This document shows positions 45,096-53,876 of a DNA stretch of 64,000 bases, piece after piece. Within the stretch, counting starts at the first letter, position 1; every line of letters begins with the position of its first letter. Position numbers and translations under genes: made by a program. The DNA is taken from assembly GCF_000769915.1 (NCBI RefSeq), contig NZ_JRLV01000015.1:62001-126000 (forward strand), given 5' to 3'. Origin of the DNA: Flavobacterium beibuense F44-8 (GTDB taxonomy: Bacteria > Bacteroidota > Bacteroidia > Flavobacteriales > Flavobacteriaceae). The notes under the pieces are model-generated. The model did no database searches. It saw only the letters and a program-made list of their open reading frames with translations, and was not told where the DNA came from.

Positions 45096-46013
45096 ATGCC
45101 ACAAATACCTAACGCCTTACAACGTTATTTTACTTTTACCCTAATGCTGTTTTGTTGGTGTGCCTCGGCACAAACCAATTCGCTTTTCAACAGGCAAAGG
45201 CTAAACAGCCTTGCACAACGTTGGGAGCTTGATTCGTTATCACAACCTGCCACATTTGTGGTTACTCCTTATAAACCTGTTTATATACTGCCTTTACGTT
45301 GGTCGAGTTCGCCAAACGGACAGCCCCGTAGTGGCAACAGTAATCCGGATTATACCGTAACCGATAACCTGAACCTTAATAACCTAGAGGCCAAGTTCCA
45401 GATAAGCTTTAAGGTAAAGGTAGCACAGGGACTTTTTTGGGGTAATGGCGACCTGTGGGGAGCCTATTCACAAAAAGCCCACTGGCAGGTATATAATGCC
45501 TCACTGTCGCGACCTTTTAGGGAAATCAACTACGAGCCCGAAGCCATTTTGAATTTTACTACACATTACAGCCTGTTTGGTTTTAAAGGGCGAATGGCGG
45601 GGATAAGCGTTAACCATCAGTCAAACGGAAGGTCGTACCCTTTATCCCGAAGTTGGAACCGGATAATAGCCCATGCCGCTTTTGAAAAGGACGACTGGCA
45701 GGTTTTTGTAAGGGCGTGGTACCGTATTCCCGATGATATAGACGATAACCCTAATATTTCCCGTTATGTAGGTCATGGCGATGCCACAGTAACTTATGCT
45801 ACCGATAAGGACATTTTTTCGGCTACGATAGCACCTAATTTCAGTTTTAATAAAAACATGAAAGGCAGTATTGAGCTTAACTGGGCGCGAAGTATAAAAG
45901 GTAATTTAAAGTTCCACGCACAGTTTTTTCATGGTTATGGCGAAACGCTTATTGATTATAACCAGCTGCAAACCATTGTTGGGGTTGGAATATCATTAGT
46001 GGAATGGATGTAA
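45096..46013 (+). CDS. pldA: Outer membrane phospholipase A (OMPLA/PldA-like)
   Basis: The start at ATG 45096 (MPQIPNALQRYF, 305 aa) leads into a signal-type segment ending CASAQ. A TTG 7 codons earlier overlaps the previous gene and seems less likely. The active-site motif VNHQSNGRSYPLSRSWNRII contains His, Ser and Asn of the OMPLA catalytic triad with family spacing. The rest alternates as a beta-barrel, ending GVGISLVEWM. It should hydrolyse phospholipids in the outer membrane when lipid asymmetry is disturbed. Confidence 0.88.
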   Translation: MPQIPNALQRYFTFTLMLFCWCASAQTNSLFNRQRLNSLAQRWELDSLSQPATFVVTPYKPVYILPLRWSSSPNGQPRSGNSNPDYTVTDNLNLNNLEAKFQISFKVKVAQGLFWGNGDLWGAYSQKAHWQVYNASLSRPFREINYEPEAILNFTTHYSLFGFKGRMAGISVNHQSNGRSYPLSRSWNRIIAHAAFEKDDWQVFVRAWYRIPDDIDDNPNISRYVGHGDATVTYATDKDIFSATIAPNFSFNKNMKGSIELNWARSIKGNLKFHAQFFHGYGETLIDYNQLQTIVGVGISLVEWM

Positions 46014-46091
46014 TTATACACTCTTTATTTTTTACACTTTAATTTTATCATTAATTCAAAAAAATAATAGTAAAACAATCAAAGTGGCAAA

Positions 46092-46122
46092 ATTGTGCTA
46101 TTATTTGAAAAGATTGTGCTAT
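46092..46122 (+). promoter_or_regulatory. Probable AraC-family operator: direct repeat with 21-bp period
   Basis: ATTGTGCTAT occurs at 46092-46101 and again at 46113-46122, exactly 21 bases apart (two helical turns), in the same orientation. This is the typical arrangement for an AraC-family activator dimer. The downstream copy ends about 20 bases before the -7 element TACTTTTG (46143), so it overlaps the -33 region. The convergent AraC gene at 49322 is the obvious candidate regulator. Confidence 0.6.
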
Positions 46123-46142
46123 CCTAAAACGTTATAGTAATC

Positions 46143-46150
46143 TACTTTTG
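46143..46150 (+). promoter_or_regulatory. Candidate -7 element of the aldehyde dehydrogenase operon
   Basis: TACTTTTG fits TAnnTTTG and lies 30 bases before the ATG at 46180. No good TTG lies at standard spacing, as expected for a promoter dependent on an activator bound at the -33 region. Confidence 0.5.
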
Positions 46151-46179
46151 GTAATATAACCTTTAATATTACTATAAGT

Positions 46180-47685
46180 ATGAGTTCAATAGTTTCAAGA
46201 CCGCAGTTTAAAGAAAAGTACGATAACTTTATTGGCGGCAAATTTGTACCACCTGTTAAAGGCGAGTATTTTGATAACATTTCCCCTATAGACGGAAAAC
46301 CTTTTGCAAAAGCAGCCCGCTCTACTAAAGAAGATATAGACCTTGCTCTTGATGCTGCCCATGAGGCATTTAAAACATGGGGTAAGGCCTCTCCGGCATA
46401 CCGTAGCAGTGTACTTAATAAAATTGCCGATGTTATGGAAGCCAATCTGGAATACCTGGCAACGGTAGAAACCATAGATAACGGTAAGGCAATACGAGAA
46501 ACCCTTGCTGCCGACTTACCCCTTTGTATAGATCACTTTAGGTACTTCGCCTCGGTTATAAGAGGAGAGGAAGGTACAATATCAGAACACGACGAAAACA
46601 CGGTTAGCATCGTTTTGCATGAGCCTATAGGTGTTGTAGGACAAATTATCCCGTGGAACTTCCCGCTGCTTATGGCTACCTGGAAAATTGCCCCCGCTAT
46701 TGCCGCAGGTAACTGTACAGTGGTTAAGGCTGCCGAGCAGACTCCGGTTTCCATTATTGTATTAATGGAGCTTATTAAAGATGTGGTGCCGCCGGGGGTA
46801 ATAAACATTGTAAACGGTTTTGGTGTTGAGGCTGGTAAACCACTGGCAACCTCACCAAGAATAAGTAAAGTATCGTTTACGGGAGAAACAACTACCGGTA
46901 GGCTTATCATGCAATATGCTGCCGAAAATATTATCCCTTCTACTATGGAGCTGGGAGGGAAGTCGCCTAATATTTTCTTCAAATCGGTTGGTGATGCCGA
47001 TGATGAGTTTTTTGACAAGGCGGTAGAAGGAGCTGTAATGTTTGCCCTTAATCAGGGTGAAATTTGTACATGTCCCTCACGTATGCTGGTACACGAAGAT
47101 ATTTACGATAAGTTTATAGAAAGAGTAATAACACGTACAGAGGCCATTAAAATTGGGCATCCGCTGGATAAAACCGTGGCAATGGGAGCACAGGCTTCAA
47201 ACGACCAGTATGAAAAAATCAAATCATACCTTAAAATTGGTAAGGACGAAGGTGCACAGGTGCTAACAGGCGGTGAGGTAAACCAACTGGATGGCGAACT
47301 GGGCACGGGCTACTACATTCAGCCAACCATCTTTAAAGGAAATAACAAAATGAGGATTTTCCAGGAAGAGATATTTGGCCCTGTGGTATGTGTAACTACC
47401 TTTAAAACTACCGAGGAGGCTATTGAGATTGCTAACGATACCCTTTACGGACTTGGCGCAGGTGTATGGACACGCGATGCACATGAGTTGTATCAGGTTC
47501 CTAGAGCGATAGAGGCAGGTAGGGTTTGGGTTAACAATTACCATGCATACCCTGCACATGCTCCGTTTGGCGGATATAAAAAATCGGGCTTTGGCCGCGA
47601 AAACCATAAAATGATGCTTGAGCATTACAGGCAAACTAAAAACATGCTGATTTCTTATGACAAAAAGAAATTAGGATTTTTCTGA
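46180..47685 (+). CDS. NAD(P)-dependent aldehyde dehydrogenase
   Basis: The 501-residue enzyme has all ALDH blocks: [43 protein letters not shown] (catalytic Glu), [16 protein letters not shown] (catalytic Cys) and [14 protein letters not shown]. It belongs to the AcoD/ExaC-like class oxidising acetaldehyde and similar aldehydes. It is followed by a zinc alcohol dehydrogenase and DUF779, the set found in alcohol or aldehyde degradation units. Probably AraC-activated through the upstream repeats. Confidence 0.92.
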   Translation: MSSIVSRPQFKEKYDNFIGGKFVPPVKGEYFDNISPIDGKPFAKAARSTKEDIDLALDAAHEAFKTWGKASPAYRSSVLNKIADVMEANLEYLATVETIDNGKAIRETLAADLPLCIDHFRYFASVIRGEEGTISEHDENTVSIVLHEPIGVVGQIIPWNFPLLMATWKIAPAIAAGNCTVVKAAEQTPVSIIVLMELIKDVVPPGVINIVNGFGVEAGKPLATSPRISKVSFTGETTTGRLIMQYAAENIIPSTMELGGKSPNIFFKSVGDADDEFFDKAVEGAVMFALNQGEICTCPSRMLVHEDIYDKFIERVITRTEAIKIGHPLDKTVAMGAQASNDQYEKIKSYLKIGKDEGAQVLTGGEVNQLDGELGTGYYIQPTIFKGNNKMRIFQEEIFGPVVCVTTFKTTEEAIEIANDTLYGLGAGVWTRDAHELYQVPRAIEAGRVWVNNYHAYPAHAPFGGYKKSGFGRENHKMMLEHYRQTKNMLISYDKKKLGFF

Positions 47686-47703
47686 TTTTAGAGTTTGGAT
47701 TAA

Positions 47704-47734
47704 AAGGCAGGCCGTACCACAGTCTGTCTTTTTT
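47704..47734 (+). terminator. Weak intergenic hairpin
   Basis: AAGGCAG near 47704 and CTGTCTT near 47724 pair with one G-U, followed by eight T. It may partly terminate or trim the transcript between the aldehyde and alcohol dehydrogenase genes. Confidence 0.45.
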
Positions 47735-47775
47735 TTATAATATGATATTGATACAACCAACCAAAAATAATTACT

Positions 47776-48810
47776 ATGTTACCAAAAACCATGAAAGCTG
47801 CAGTGGTGCGCGAGTTTGGAAAGCCATTGCAAATTGAAGAAGTAGAAGTAAAACGCCCGGGGCGCAATCAGGTATTGGTTAAGGTTATTGCCAGTGGCGT
47901 TTGCCATACCGACCTGCATGCTGTAGATGGCGACTGGCCCGTAAAGCCTAAAATGCCGCTTATACCGGGTCACGAGGGTGTGGGGTATGTAGTAGCTGTA
48001 GGGCCCGATGTTCATAATGTAAAGGAAGGAGATGCCGTAGGAGTGCCGTGGCTGTATAGTGCCTGTGGCGGATGTGAACACTGCATTACCGGATGGGAAA
48101 CCCTGTGCGAGAGTCAGCAAAACGGAGGATATAGTGTAGATGGCGGTTTTGCCGAATATGTTATTGCCGATGCACGTTATGTGGGGCACCTTGGGAATAA
48201 TCCTAACTTTTTAGAAATGGCTCCCATACTTTGTGCCGGAGTTACCGTATATAAAGGCTTAAAGGAAACTGATACAAAACCGGGTGAGTGGGTTGCCATA
48301 TCGGGTATTGGCGGACTGGGGCATGTAGCTGTACAGTATGCCAAAGCAATGGGACTGCATGTAGCAGCCATTGATGTAGCCGACGATAAACTGGCACTGG
48401 CAAAACGACTGGGTGCCGACTTAGTTGTAAATGCCAAAGAACAGGACCCTGGGACTTTCCTGAAAAAGGAAACCGGAGGTATGCACGGTGCACTGGTTAC
48501 GGCAGTTTCGCCCATAGCCTTTAAACAGGGACTGGAAACCCTTAGGCGTAAAGGTACGCTTGCCCTTAACGGACTGCCACCGGGAAGTTTTGACCTGCCT
48601 ATTTTTGATACTGTGCTTAACAGGATTACCGTGAGGGGATCTATCGTTGGGACACGTAAAGATTTGCAGGAAGCCATACAGTTTGCACAGGAAGGAAAGG
48701 TTAAGGCTAATGTGACTGCTGCAAAACTGGAGGATATTAATGATGTTTTTGACAAAATGAAAAAAGGTGAAATTGAAGGGCGTATGGTGCTTCAGGTAGC
48801 CGAAGGATAA
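47776..48810 (+). CDS. adhP: Zinc-dependent alcohol dehydrogenase, AdhP type
   Basis: The 344-residue medium-chain dehydrogenase has the catalytic-zinc motif [15 protein letters not shown] with [15 protein letters not shown]. The structural zinc cysteines are in [15 protein letters not shown], and the NAD-binding stretch is [17 protein letters not shown]. It should convert primary alcohols and aldehydes with NAD. It lies between the aldehyde dehydrogenase and DUF779 genes. Met 47776 is used, although a second Met nine codons further ([10 protein letters not shown]) is also a good start. Confidence 0.92.
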   Translation: MLPKTMKAAVVREFGKPLQIEEVEVKRPGRNQVLVKVIASGVCHTDLHAVDGDWPVKPKMPLIPGHEGVGYVVAVGPDVHNVKEGDAVGVPWLYSACGGCEHCITGWETLCESQQNGGYSVDGGFAEYVIADARYVGHLGNNPNFLEMAPILCAGVTVYKGLKETDTKPGEWVAISGIGGLGHVAVQYAKAMGLHVAAIDVADDKLALAKRLGADLVVNAKEQDPGTFLKKETGGMHGALVTAVSPIAFKQGLETLRRKGTLALNGLPPGSFDLPIFDTVLNRITVRGSIVGTRKDLQEAIQFAQEGKVKANVTAAKLEDINDVFDKMKKGEIEGRMVLQVAEG

Positions 48811-48950
48811 TATATTATGGGTTATTCCGGAAGTTTTGTTTTCCATTACGAGTGTAAAGCAATGAAATAGAGAAATCTCATAATCGCTTATTGGATTTTT
48901 CCACACGGTTAAAACGGAACTTTCGGAGTAACTTTACTAAAACTACTGTT

Positions 48951-49325
48951 ATGTATAAAAGAATAGACTGCACACCACAGGGAGCAGAACTTATTGCAAA
49001 ACTAAAAGACAGGCACGGCGAACTCATGTTTCATCAAAGTGGGGGATGTTGTGACGGCAGTCAGCCCATGTGTTTTGAAAAAGGAGACTTTAAGCTGGGA
49101 TACAGCGATGTGTGCCTTGGCGTGGTTGAAGACTGTGAGTTTTGGATGAGTAAAGATCAGTTTGAATACTGGAAACACACCCATCTTACTCTTACAGCAG
49201 TTGAGGGCAGGGGAGCCAGCTTTTCACTCGAAATACCTTATGGTATGCGGTTTTTAATAGAGTCGAGGCTGTTTACTGAAGAGGAAGCCAAAGACCTTGA
49301 ACCGCTAAAATATCTTGAAGATTAA
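48951..49325 (+). CDS. DUF779 domain-containing protein
   Basis: The start at ATG 48951 (MYKRIDCTPQGAELIAKLKD) gives 124 residues and the expected DUF779 length. The conserved block FHQSGGCCDGSQPMCFEKGD, with several cysteines, and the late FSLEIPYGMRFLIESRLF are clear. This family is regularly found with aldehyde dehydrogenases and is thought to be a metal-binding accessory factor, but its role is unproved. Its stop overlaps the stop of the convergent AraC gene by four bases. Confidence 0.9.
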   Translation: MYKRIDCTPQGAELIAKLKDRHGELMFHQSGGCCDGSQPMCFEKGDFKLGYSDVCLGVVEDCEFWMSKDQFEYWKHTHLTLTAVEGRGASFSLEIPYGMRFLIESRLFTEEEAKDLEPLKYLED

Positions 49326-50251
49326 TTAATGTATAACTGTTGGTATTGCTTAGGGGTAATACCTTCATGTTTTTTAAACAGCCTGATAAAATAATTACAG
49401 TCCTCAAACCCCGACTGGAAACATACTTCGTTTACCTGTATGCCCGGGTGTTTTAAAAGCTGTTTTGCCTGTTTTATTTTTTCGTTCAGGATAAATTCCA
49501 ATGGTGTCATACCCAGTTCGCGCTTAAAGTAACGGTAAAAAGATGTTGTACTCATACATGCTTTTTCGCTAAGGTCTTTAAGGCTTAGGTTTTGGGTAAT
49601 GTTGTTTTTAATGTATTCGGCAATTACATGCATGGCACTTTCACTGTCACCACCTGCCTGTAAGGTTTTAGAACTGTTAAGCCCCTGTATGGTTTGCGAC
49701 TGTACAATGCGAACCAGTAATTCCTGTAGGCTAAGGTCTACTAACGCATCTTTAGTGACTGATGTACTCATACATTCCTTTATCAGTTTATTGATAGATG
49801 TAGCCAGTTCGGTATTATTATAAAAGAAATAATTTTCGTGGTCCAGTTTCCAGATGTTCTTTCCGTCTTTAGGGTAGCGTTCGTTCAAAAAATTAAGTGT
49901 ACTGTTAATCTTGTCATGGTCTATAGCAAGGGCAAGGCACTGTGTAGGATTGTGGGTAGAGGCTTCGGGGAAGTCAATACGCATTTCCACGTTTGAGGGC
50001 ACAATAACCGTTTCTCCAGGTAGGTATTCAAACTCAGGGTCATCAAAAAGATGCATTACTTTTTTTCCCCTTAGCATACTGGTTACTACAAGATCGTTAA
50101 ACTTTAACGGAACGAGCTGTGCTTCCTTATAGGTTTCAAATATGTTGAGTTCGCAGTTATCCAGTGAATAAACTGACCTGTTTTCCACCAGCGTTTTTAG
50201 TGATTTCTCTGTAGTAAGCGCAGGGGTGGTAAGTAATTTTTTGGAATGCAT
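49322..50251 (-). CDS. AraC family transcriptional regulator
   Basis: The 309-residue protein has an N-terminal cupin-like sensing domain (about 20-180, LFDDPEFEYLPGETVIVPSNVEM). The C-terminal AraC DNA-binding domain with two helix-turn-helix units is LSLKDLSEKACMSTTSFYRYF and VNEVCFQSGFEDCNYFIRLFKK, followed by GITPKQY. It is convergent with the aldehyde/alcohol dehydrogenase/DUF779 set, the usual neighbour of this AraC type. It probably activates that operon via the direct repeat at 46092-46122 in response to an aldehyde or alcohol. Confidence 0.9.
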   Translation of the reverse strand: MHSKKLLTTPALTTEKSLKTLVENRSVYSLDNCELNIFETYKEAQLVPLKFNDLVVTSMLRGKKVMHLFDDPEFEYLPGETVIVPSNVEMRIDFPEASTHNPTQCLALAIDHDKINSTLNFLNERYPKDGKNIWKLDHENYFFYNNTELATSINKLIKECMSTSVTKDALVDLSLQELLVRIVQSQTIQGLNSSKTLQAGGDSESAMHVIAEYIKNNITQNLSLKDLSEKACMSTTSFYRYFKRELGMTPLEFILNEKIKQAKQLLKHPGIQVNEVCFQSGFEDCNYFIRLFKKHEGITPKQYQQLYIN

Positions 50252-50395
50252 GGCATTAAATTAAAGAGTTAAAAATTACTGAAAATTTTTGAATAACGCA
50301 ATTGCCGGGGCTGTTAAAAATTAAAATCTTAATGAAAACCTATGCTGGTTGTGATTGTTTATATTTGAAAAAAAATTAACCAAACACCTTAAATA

Positions 50396-51055
50396 ATGAA
50401 GAAGTACTTTTTGATATTGCTGTTTATTCCATTGTCTTTTATTTCATGTATGGAGCCTGTAGAGCTTTTTGATTATAATAACGAACAGGATTTAATCGGA
50501 CTGAAACGTTTTTTTAAAAACGAAAGTTTTCAGTATCAATTATTAGGCAGTTATAGTTATAAGGGTAAAGCTATTATAGGAGATTATATTATTGATGATA
50601 AGTACAAGCTTCACATTATTAAAATTGATAGTCTAACTAAAAACTATAATCTAAGTGTTGTTGGTAACGAATCTTTTAAGGATGTTAACTCTTCATATAA
50701 TATACTTGAAGGTGGAAACTATGAGTTAAAATATAATCTGGCTAAACTGTCTAAAATAGAGGAAAAGGAATCAATACATTTTTCTTCTGATGGTGAAATG
50801 GAAAAAATATTTTCAAATGATACCCTTAGTGTTTATAGTACAGAGTATAATTATCTTACTGCTTATTTTAATGATAAACCTGATGTAAGGATGTATGTTG
50901 AAGAGAATAAAACAGGTAAACTTAGGTCTGATATTGCTTTTTTCAGGAAAGACAATAGTGTTTATCTTTTAATCTTTAGTGAGGCTTACTTACCAACATC
51001 AACTCCAATCATGAATGCAGGAGATATAATGCAATATATTATGAAGAAAAAGTAA
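50396..51055 (+). CDS. Hypothetical lipoprotein
   Basis: The lipoprotein signal MKKYFLILLFIPLSFISCME is followed by about 200 residues with regular beta-strand-like alternation (YKLHIIKIDSLTKNYNLSVVG). No motif is recognised. It is a single gene between the AraC promoter region and a bidirectional hairpin. Confidence 0.7.
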   Translation: MKKYFLILLFIPLSFISCMEPVELFDYNNEQDLIGLKRFFKNESFQYQLLGSYSYKGKAIIGDYIIDDKYKLHIIKIDSLTKNYNLSVVGNESFKDVNSSYNILEGGNYELKYNLAKLSKIEEKESIHFSSDGEMEKIFSNDTLSVYSTEYNYLTAYFNDKPDVRMYVEENKTGKLRSDIAFFRKDNSVYLLIFSEAYLPTSTPIMNAGDIMQYIMKKK

Positions 51056-51067
51056 ATCATAAAAATG

Positions 51068-51106
51068 AAAAATCCCGTGGTTAATCACCAACCCACGGGA
51101 TTTTTT
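51068..51106. terminator. Bidirectional terminator
   Basis: AAAAATCCCGTGG pairs with CCACGGGATTTTT across a loop of about 12 bases, lying between convergent genes. Confidence 0.88.
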
Positions 51107-51149
51107 CGGTTTAAGAATATAGATATTGAATCAAAAAAACAGGAAATAC

Positions 51150-52373
51150 CTATCCGAAATACTCCTGCAATTCTTCCTTTTCATATTTAAGTGGAAGTGA
51201 AACGATAAAGGATGTACCCTTATCCTTTCCGGCACTTTTGGCTTCAATAGTACCGTGGTGTAGCTCTACAAACGATTTGGTTATGGATAACCCCAGTCCG
51301 TTTGAGGTTTCCTTACCCGTAGGTTTGGAGCTTAGTTTGGCAAACTTGGTAAACAGTTTACTTATGTCTGTTTGGCTTAATCCCTGTCCTTCATCCTGTA
51401 CCTCTATACGGATGATGTTATCTTCCTGCCTTGCAATTATTCTTACTGTAGTGCCGGCATAAGAATATTTAAGAGCATTGCTTACAAGGTTGTGCATAAC
51501 ATCAGAGATCTTGGCTTTATCGGCATATATTTTAGGCAGTTCAGGATCGTGTTCCAGCAGTAAAGCCTGATTTTTCCTGTTTGCCAGTAATTCAAAACTC
51601 GTTAGTATTTTGGTAAACATTTCATTAAGGTCTACCTCTTCAATAGAAAGCGTAAGTCTGTGTTCATCTTCCTCGGCCTGTTTTAAAACATCGGCAAGTT
51701 TGTTTTGTATACGGAGTACGCAGGCTTTAATCATGCCGCTCATCCTTTCAACTTTCGAACTGTCTTTGGTTAAAATCTCGTTGGCCAGTTTAATAGAGGC
51801 CAATGGATTTTTTATTTCGTGCAGTGCTATATTGGTAAGGTCTATTTGCGACTCAATACTCTTGCGGTAGCGCAGGCGGCTTTCCAGTTTGTTTACAATA
51901 ATTTTAGACAGTGTTTTAAGCATGTCCAGTTGTGCATCGGTAGCTTCGCGGGCTACGTTGTCTATCACACAAACGGTACCTACAATGTAACCTTCGGGTG
52001 TTTTTAAGGGTGCCCCGGCATAAAAGCGTATGCCGTCTTCACCAGCCACATAAGGACTTTCCATTAAATCAGGTGAAGTATGAGTATCGTTAAAAACAGT
52101 AATATTGTCGTTAAGTATAGCCAGTGAGCATAGGCTGTCCCTGCGTTCTATCACATTATGAGGCAGTAGGCTAAGGTTAGACTTTAAAAATACCCTGTCC
52201 TGATCCACAAACGAAATGAATGCACTGGTGGTATTAAATATTTGTGCAGCCAACAGAGCAATCTTGTCAAACGCCTCTTCGCTATGAGTATCCAGTATGC
52301 GGTACTCATACAGTTTTTCCAGCCTTTGCATGTCGTTTGACGGGATTATGGATTTAGGTTTTGTATATATCAT
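51150..52373 (-). CDS. GAF domain sensor histidine kinase
   Basis: From Met 52373 (MIYTKPKSIIPSN) the protein is 407 residues, equal to its tandem neighbour; upstream Mets add an atypical basic leader. It has no membrane segment. A GAF domain (about 35-165, YRILDTHSEEAFDKIALLAAQ, GTVCVIDNV) precedes a HisKA helix with phosphoacceptor NIALHEIKNPLASIKLANEI and a HATPase_c domain (VSNALKYS, DEGQGLSQTD, GLGLSITKSF). It is a cytosolic kinase sensing a small molecule or redox state. No response regulator is adjacent. Confidence 0.87.
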   Translation of the reverse strand: MIYTKPKSIIPSNDMQRLEKLYEYRILDTHSEEAFDKIALLAAQIFNTTSAFISFVDQDRVFLKSNLSLLPHNVIERRDSLCSLAILNDNITVFNDTHTSPDLMESPYVAGEDGIRFYAGAPLKTPEGYIVGTVCVIDNVAREATDAQLDMLKTLSKIIVNKLESRLRYRKSIESQIDLTNIALHEIKNPLASIKLANEILTKDSSKVERMSGMIKACVLRIQNKLADVLKQAEEDEHRLTLSIEEVDLNEMFTKILTSFELLANRKNQALLLEHDPELPKIYADKAKISDVMHNLVSNALKYSYAGTTVRIIARQEDNIIRIEVQDEGQGLSQTDISKLFTKFAKLSSKPTGKETSNGLGLSITKSFVELHHGTIEAKSAGKDKGTSFIVSLPLKYEKEELQEYFG

Positions 52374-52499
52374 ACTTCGTTGAAAGAACAGTGCTTTTGT
52401 GTGGGAATAAACTCCTATTCTTCTTCGAAGGTAAGTCTTAATTTCGTACAAATAAAACTTTAGCAGAATGTTATAACAGTTACTGTGTTAAAGTATAAA

Positions 52500-53723
52500 T
52501 TAACGTATTTGAGGCTCGTTTTCCACCTCATAGATAAGCGGAAGCGACACAAAAAAGGAAGTACCCATGTCTTTACCGGGGCTGGTAGCGTATATTTTTC
52601 CGTTGTGCATTTCCACGAGAAATTTACATATGGAAAGCCCCAGTCCGTTTGAGGTTTCCTTACCTGTAGGCTTGGAACTGAGCTTGGCAAAACGGGTAAA
52701 AAGTTTATTAATATCATCTTCATCCAGTCCCTGACCTTCGTCCCTAAACTCCACATCGACCGAGGTGCAGTTACGGCTTACAAAAATGTTAATATCTGAA
52801 TCAGGATAAGAATATTTTAACGCGTTACTAAGCAGGTTGTGAAACACGTCGGTTATCTTTTTCCGGTCTATAAAAACAGGGGGAATGTTAGTGTCGTAAC
52901 TCAGTGTTACGGTTTGTTTCTTTTTGTTAGCCTGTAGCTGAAAGGTATCTAAAAGCGATTCGAAAATTTCTTTCAGGTTTGTTTCCTCCATACACAGTTT
53001 TTGCTGTACCTCTTCGTCTTCACTGTTTTTAAGCAGGTCGTGCAGTTTTGTCTGTATACGGGCAATACTGTCTTTAACCCTTATATACATGCTTTCACAA
53101 CGTGTAGGGTCTTTTTTAATTACATCGTTAGCCAGTTTAATAGATGCTAACGGATTTTTTATTTCGTGCAGGGTAATGTTCATTAACTCGTGCTGTGCCT
53201 TTAGCTGGGTTTTATACCTAAGGCGCATTTCCAGTTTATTTACAACCAGGTCGGCAAGGTTTTTAAGCATTTCCTGTTTACGCTTGCTAATATGACCGTA
53301 GCGTGGTTTTTTATCGGCAACACATACGGTTCCCAGCAAATACCCTTCTGGACTTCGCAGTGGTGCTCCCACATAAAAACGAACGCCTCCTTTTTTCTTT
53401 ACCAAAAGGCTGTCTTTCATGCATTCATTTTCTGTAGCATCGTGTATTATGGTACATTCGTCATCAATAATTGCCATACCGCACAGCGATTTTTCGCGGG
53501 GTATAACATTACCTTCAAACGGACTGATATTGGCTTTTATGAATACACGATCATGGTCTACAAAAGTGACAAAGGCATAAGGGGTTTTAAAAACTTTTGA
53601 AGCGAGCAGGGCAATTTTGTCAAAGGTATCTTCCGGGTGGGTATCAAGAATTTGATACTCATACAGCTTTTTTAAGCGCAGGCTGTCATTCTCCGGGACA
53701 AGTATGTCTGCAGGGTGATTCAT
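52500..53723 (-). CDS. GAF domain sensor histidine kinase (tandem paralogue)
   Basis: The 407-residue paralogue of the 51150-52373 gene has the same plan: a GAF domain (YQILDTHPEDTFDKIALLASK, GTVCVADKK), the H-box MNITLHEIKNPLASIKLAND and the ATPase blocks LLSNALKYS, DEGQGLDEDD and GLGLSICKF. The H-box region is nearly identical between the two while the GAF part has diverged, which suggests duplication followed by change in the sensed signal. It lies upstream of its paralogue by about 125 bases. It too lacks an adjacent regulator. Confidence 0.87.
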   Translation of the reverse strand: MNHPADILVPENDSLRLKKLYEYQILDTHPEDTFDKIALLASKVFKTPYAFVTFVDHDRVFIKANISPFEGNVIPREKSLCGMAIIDDECTIIHDATENECMKDSLLVKKKGGVRFYVGAPLRSPEGYLLGTVCVADKKPRYGHISKRKQEMLKNLADLVVNKLEMRLRYKTQLKAQHELMNITLHEIKNPLASIKLANDVIKKDPTRCESMYIRVKDSIARIQTKLHDLLKNSEDEEVQQKLCMEETNLKEIFESLLDTFQLQANKKKQTVTLSYDTNIPPVFIDRKKITDVFHNLLSNALKYSYPDSDINIFVSRNCTSVDVEFRDEGQGLDEDDINKLFTRFAKLSSKPTGKETSNGLGLSICKFLVEMHNGKIYATSPGKDMGTSFFVSLPLIYEVENEPQIR

Positions 53724-53781
53724 GGGGATGTGTGGTATTAGAAGTTAAAAAAAACTTCCACAGTGTTAAATGCGTGTGAAA

Positions 53782-53833
53782 AACACTCTAAAGTACAATA
53801 TTTTTTCGTAAAAACACTGAGCTTTAGAGTGTT
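53782..53833 (-). terminator. Terminator of prfB
   Basis: AACACTCTAAAG (53782-53793) and its complement (53822-53833) form a perfect 12-base stem with a larger loop, followed on the minus strand by T residues, downstream of the prfB stop at 53877. Confidence 0.7.
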
Positions 53834-53876
53834 ATTTTGGCTTTTTTTTAACTTTTGAGGTTTTTCCGTAAAAAGA

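Noticed and set aside
48177..48906. Several overlapping minus-strand frames
   Set aside because: They are antisense to the zinc alcohol dehydrogenase and look like codon-pattern shadows.
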